Source: a bacterium 1XD8-76
GTDB lineage: Bacteria > Bacillota > Clostridia > Lachnospirales > Lachnospiraceae
NCBI GenBank assembly: GCA_003611955.1
Contig: RAZE01000017.1
Span: 30,527-94,526 of the forward strand
Length of the DNA stretch: 64,000 nucleotides
Direction: 5' to 3'
In this document: piece by piece, positions 62,349 to 64,000 of the stretch
Position numbering within the stretch: position 1 is the stretch's first letter
How the letters are laid out: every line of letters starts with the position of its first letter
Notes under the pieces: generated by a model
Told to the model about the DNA's origin: nothing
The model's input: only the letters and a program-made list of their open reading frames with translations
Database searches by the model: none
Made by a program: the position numbers and the translations under genes

Positions 62349-63650
62349 TTATTTTCGGTTGCTTTCTATTTTCACATGGATACCGTCCCGCACCAGTTTT
62401 TGGAAAAAATACCGTTCCACGTCGGCCTCCTTGATGCTGCTGGCAAAACCGATGGTCAGGGTGTCCTGAAAGCTGATGATAGCGCAGTTGGTCCGGCTCG
62501 AAAAGGGCTGTCCCATGCAGATGTCAAAGCGCTCCAGATACGGAGCCATATCCTCCGGCACTTTCAGGGCTCCCATGTTAGTGAGACCGGCGGAGGAGTT
62601 TTTGTCCTGCACTCTGGTGTAGAAGAGACGCACGACAAAGTCCTTCAGAAAAAGAGGGACGATCCGGATAAAAGGATTCCGCTGGGTGGCCGCGTTGGTG
62701 GTGATATCTCCTCTCAGAAACTTCTCATTGATATAATACTGCATATAATTATGGACATGGAGAACGATCTCCTCAAAGCGGTATTCTCCCAGCCGCGGGT
62801 CGATGGAAGGGTAGATCATCGTGATGAAATTCCGCAGTGTTTTGGAAGGGAAAAACCGCCGCAGGTTGACCGGCATGGCGATCCTGACCGGCAGAAGGCG
62901 GTAGGGATTTTCACTCTTTTGTTTCTCCAGGAGGGCGTGGAGCAGTACGGCGTTCAGGTATTCCGTGATGGTGACATGGTATGTCTTCGCCACTTTTTTG
63001 ACCTCGGAGGAAGAGAGGATGCCGTTCACGATATTCAGCGTATAAAAGGGTTCCTTCGTGCCGCGCACCCGGTACGTTTTCTCGCTGGGGCGTGGCGGTC
63101 TCACCTGCGCGCTGGCGTAGCGCATGTAGGCATCCTCCAGCTCTCCCGGATCGGGCGCCTGGCGGATGTCCAGCACAAAACCGCCGCAGGCTATGGAGGC
63201 CCCCAGAAGTCTCAAATATTCGGCGGTGATGGTCTGCAGAAGATACATGCCGCCGGTGCCGTCTCCGAGAGAGTGATGCGCCTCTAGGGAAATTCTGCGG
63301 TCATAATAGTAGACACGCAAAAGATAACGGTTGTTTGCCTTGAAGGGCATGGGCATACAGGGATTGTTGATATCCCGCTGCACGAAGGGGCCGGGTCTGT
63401 TGTTGGGCTCCAGATAGCGCCAGAACAGGCCCTTGCGGATGGCCGATTTGTAAGTCGGAAAGCGGGGCAGCGTCCTGTCGACGGCTTTCTGCAGAATATC
63501 CGGTTTTACGGGTTCCTTCAGTATGACGGAAAGTCTGTACACCGAGGAGAAGTCCCGCCGCTGCAGCGTGGGATAGACGATCGCCGACAGATCCAGTTTA
63601 TACCAGGTGCTCCGCACCGTTTTTTTATTGTCTGTTCTTTTTTTTGTCAT
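62349..63650 (-). CDS. Condensation-domain-like acyltransferase
   Basis: The 433-residue protein of the chloramphenicol-acetyltransferase/NRPS-condensation superfamily has the active-site motif LEAHHSLGDGTGG (HHxxxDG). It also has an N-terminal TWYKLDLSAIVYPTLQRRDF block and the C-terminal LTNMGALKVPEDM strand. It lacks carrier or adenylation domains. Related stand-alone proteins are named alcohol acetyltransferase-like or PapA-like. The acyl donor and acceptor are unknown. It lies on the minus strand 28 bases ahead of the zinc-ribbon membrane gene, with its own promoter. Confidence 0.8.
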   Translation of the reverse strand: MTKKRTDNKKTVRSTWYKLDLSAIVYPTLQRRDFSSVYRLSVILKEPVKPDILQKAVDRTLPRFPTYKSAIRKGLFWRYLEPNNRPGPFVQRDINNPCMPMPFKANNRYLLRVYYYDRRISLEAHHSLGDGTGGMYLLQTITAEYLRLLGASIACGGFVLDIRQAPDPGELEDAYMRYASAQVRPPRPSEKTYRVRGTKEPFYTLNIVNGILSSSEVKKVAKTYHVTITEYLNAVLLHALLEKQKSENPYRLLPVRIAMPVNLRRFFPSKTLRNFITMIYPSIDPRLGEYRFEEIVLHVHNYMQYYINEKFLRGDITTNAATQRNPFIRIVPLFLKDFVVRLFYTRVQDKNSSAGLTNMGALKVPEDMAPYLERFDICMGQPFSSRTNCAIISFQDTLTIGFASSIKEADVERYFFQKLVRDGIHVKIESNRK

Positions 63651-63703
63651 TGCGTGAGAGAGCTCCGGTTTTTGAGTTCATGATAATAATCTCATCTGTA
63701 AAC

Positions 63704-63733
63704 AGTATACCCCAAAAGGAGAAGAGATAGCAA
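63704..63733 (-). promoter_or_regulatory. Promoter of the acyltransferase operon
   Basis: On the minus strand TTGCTA (63733-63728), 18 bases, TATACT (63709-63704), about 55 bases before the start codon. Confidence 0.6.
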
Positions 63734-63852
63734 CAGGCAATTATTTTGTATCAGAAATGTATCACATTAAAAAAATTTGCGATAGCTATTGAAATTCGGA
63801 GAAAAATCATACATACGGGTGTTTGACACATCAGTAATCAAAAACGTATCTC

Positions 63853-63879
63853 TAAGCCTTGTAATAGGCTTATTTTTTT
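63853..63879 (+). terminator. Intrinsic terminator before the transposase
   Basis: TAAGCCT and AGGCTTA (perfect 7-bp arms, loop TGTAAT) followed by seven T's. No gene on the plus strand lies just upstream, so it may shield the transposase from outside transcription. Confidence 0.75.
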
Positions 63880-63950
63880 GTCAACTTTTTTGTTTTATTA
63901 TCTAGTAATGTTTAGTGATGTGTGGTATACTGATAACAGAGGTGATAATC

Positions 63951-64000
63951 ATGCGGGTGACAACATCTAAATCCAAAAATTCGGAATCCTTTTACATTAC
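63951..64000 (+). CDS. Probable IS1634-type transposase, N-terminal fragment (3' partial)
   Basis: Only 16 codons are visible. They read MRVTTSKSKNSESFYIT, the opening I recall for clostridial IS1634/IS4-group transposases. ATG 63951 is preceded by AGAGGTGAT at a good distance and an extended -10 TGGTATACT. The call rests on a short N-terminal match and is provisional. Confidence 0.5.
   Translation, partial: MRVTTSKSKNSESFYI

Larger units (their letters stand above)
63651..63950. other. Gene-free stretch between acyltransferase and transposase start
   Basis: The 300 bases contain the minus-strand promoter at 63704-63733, a TTGACA at 63823-63828 without a good -10, the terminator at 63853-63879, and an extended -10 (TGGTATACT, to 63931) before the transposase. 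The left end of an insertion sequence should lie here, but I could not identify its terminal inverted repeat without the other end. Confidence 0.5.

Overview
The window looks like chromosomal DNA from an anaerobic, gut-type member of the Lachnospiraceae (Clostridia). The signs are: strong AGGAGG-type ribosome sites; oxygen-sensitive enzymes (indolepyruvate:ferredoxin oxidoreductase, class III ribonucleotide reductase, several 4Fe-4S proteins); a transketolase split into two genes; and several families that I associate with Lachnospiraceae (DUF5716/DUF5717, DUF4125, DUF6320-like, SEC-C). This placement is inferred from gene content; no rRNA or other marker gene is present. I saw no tRNA, rRNA or CRISPR array.

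Layout. 1-5.1 kb: the 3' part of an AAA-ATPase/PD-(D/E)XK protein, a SpoIID-like/peptidoglycan-binding protein, then a sigma factor, a membrane DUF4367-type partner and a small secreted protein. 5.1-10.8 kb: iorAB, an amidohydrolase, a membrane-anchored MutS-like ATPase, RNase HI and a 56-residue membrane protein. 10.8-19.8 kb: a WYL regulator, nrdD, a large fused CoA-disulfide-reductase/rhodanese/sulfite-reductase-like/ferredoxin protein, glyA and split transketolase. 19.8-33.4 kb: a galactoside locus with GH42 and GH2 beta-galactosidases, an AraC regulator, a sugar ABC importer without its ATPase, a GH112 phosphorylase and an N-acetylhexosamine 1-kinase-like protein. Together these fit import and phosphorolysis of galacto-N-biose/lacto-N-biose from mucin or milk glycans. 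33.4-37.3 kb: homoserine dehydrogenase, a phosphoglycerate-mutase-like probable homoserine kinase, and aspartate kinase. 37.3-45.2 kb: a GT-C-type membrane protein, a MotA-like/membrane-LuxR pair, a radical-SAM/UDG-like DNA repair pair under a LexA-type box, a GAF-GGDEF protein and an ABC exporter pair. 45.3-52.3 kb: a four-gene cassette (about 1190-residue DUF5717 protein, actin/Hsp70-like DUF5716 protein, TPR protein, coiled-coil membrane protein) of unknown function. 52.3-54.6 kb: a polar amino acid ABC importer. 54.8-59.7 kb: purC-purF-purB-purA. 59.8-63.7 kb: HAD hydrolase, SEC-C protein, DUF4125 protein and, on the minus strand, a zinc-ribbon membrane protein with a condensation-type acyltransferase. 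The right edge holds the first 50 bases of a probable IS1634-type transposase.

The most notable items are: (1) the DUF5717/DUF5716 cassette, the best candidate for an undescribed system; (2) the LexA-type box inside a consensus promoter whose predicted start site coincides with the ATG of the radical-SAM repair gene; (3) the four-module disulfide-reductase fusion; (4) two 21-bp-spaced direct repeats next to the -35 of the sugar importer, beside its AraC gene; (5) the MotA-like/membrane-LuxR pair. Gene-free stretches near 300 bases are 4826-5145 (a terminator plus a promoter-hairpin leader) and 63651-63950 (a minus promoter, a terminator and transposase upstream signals).
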